In this document: positions 7,073 to 7,212 of the stretch, piece by piece
Layout of the letters: every line of letters begins with the position of its first letter
Numbering within the stretch: the stretch's first letter is position 1
Origin: JAYWAM01 sp043782425
GTDB lineage: Bacteria; Pseudomonadota; Gammaproteobacteria; Burkholderiales; Usitatibacteraceae
Length of the DNA: 7,212 nucleotides
Direction: 5' to 3'
Assembly: GCA_043782425.1 (NCBI GenBank)
Contig: JAYWAM010000049.1
Location: forward strand, 1 to 7,212
Program-made: the position numbers and the translations under genes
The notes under the pieces: model-generated
What the model saw: only the letters and a program-made list of their open reading frames with translations
Database searches by the model: none
What the model was told of the DNA's origin: nothing

Positions 7073-7165
7073 TTTCGTGGCTCTGGTTAGATTGGGTTGG
7101 TTGTCGGTTAGGGGATCGCTTTTTTTTGAAAAATTTCCTAACGCCTGACAGATTCATGGCTCAAC
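7073..7165 (-). other. Non-coding region upstream of sdhB
   Basis: No gene end is recognisable here, and the sequence does not resemble the C-terminus of SdhA. On the plus strand GGTTAG, GGTTGG and GGTTAG occur at 7085-7090, 7095-7100 and 7106-7111, spaced 10 and 11 bp apart. They may be protein half-sites or a decayed piece of the GGTTGGGTTA repeat seen near gltA. An eight-base T-run (7120-7127) lies next to GAAAAATTTC on the plus strand. I see no convincing promoter. Confidence 0.4.
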
Positions 7166-7208
7166 CACCCCCTCACCCCGGCCCTCTCCCCCGTTCCGGT
7201 GGAGAGGG
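7166..7208 (+). repeat. GC-rich dispersed repeat with hairpin, right copy
   Basis: Bases 7166-7186 begin CACCCCCTCACCCCG and match the inverse of 79-99 at 20 of 21 positions. They run into a hairpin with arms CCCTCTCC (7182-7189) and GGAGAGGG (7201-7208); an inner CCG/CGG stem follows after one mismatch, with a TTC loop. This is a common type of proteobacterial intergenic repeat (general knowledge). It may extend past the window edge. Confidence 0.75.
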
Positions 7209-7212
7209 AGAA

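Overview
This window holds the downstream half of a TCA-cycle gene cluster, all read on the minus strand. In transcription order it encodes succinate dehydrogenase iron-sulfur subunit (sdhB), the flavinylation factor sdhE, type II citrate synthase (gltA), 2-oxoglutarate dehydrogenase E1 (sucA), its dihydrolipoyl succinyltransferase E2 (sucB), and an unrecognised small membrane protein. The order sdhB-sdhE-gltA-sucA-sucB is typical of Betaproteobacteria, and the proteins are typical of that class. The moderate GC content and the abundant small intergenic palindromes also fit an environmental betaproteobacterium, perhaps of the Nitrosomonadales type. The genus cannot be fixed from the sequence alone.

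Layout from high to low coordinate (5' to 3' on the coding strand). 7073-7212 is non-coding and carries a GC-rich dispersed repeat hairpin at the window edge; sdhA is not seen next to sdhB. sdhB (6377-7072) is followed after 13 nt by sdhE (6106-6363), whose stop codon lies inside a REP-like palindrome. Two such palindromes in opposite orientation (6021-6113) fill most of the gap before gltA (4653-5957). A 108-nt gap with a heptanucleotide tandem repeat separates gltA from sucA (1662-4544). sucB (453-1631) follows after 30 nt, and the small three-helix membrane protein (148-435) 17 nt after that. The last 147 bases are non-coding, with a cluster of palindromes and a second, inverted copy of the GC-rich repeat found at the other edge.

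Together the enzymes condense acetyl-CoA with oxaloacetate (GltA), decarboxylate 2-oxoglutarate to succinyl-CoA (SucA and SucB with an E3 subunit encoded elsewhere), and pass electrons from succinate to quinone (SdhB in complex II, with SdhE maturing SdhA). Every catalytic gene looks intact. The core is ordinary central metabolism. What merits a second look is the repeat content between the genes and the unknown membrane protein at the usual position of lpdA. I saw no sign of a new defence, mobile or regulatory system.
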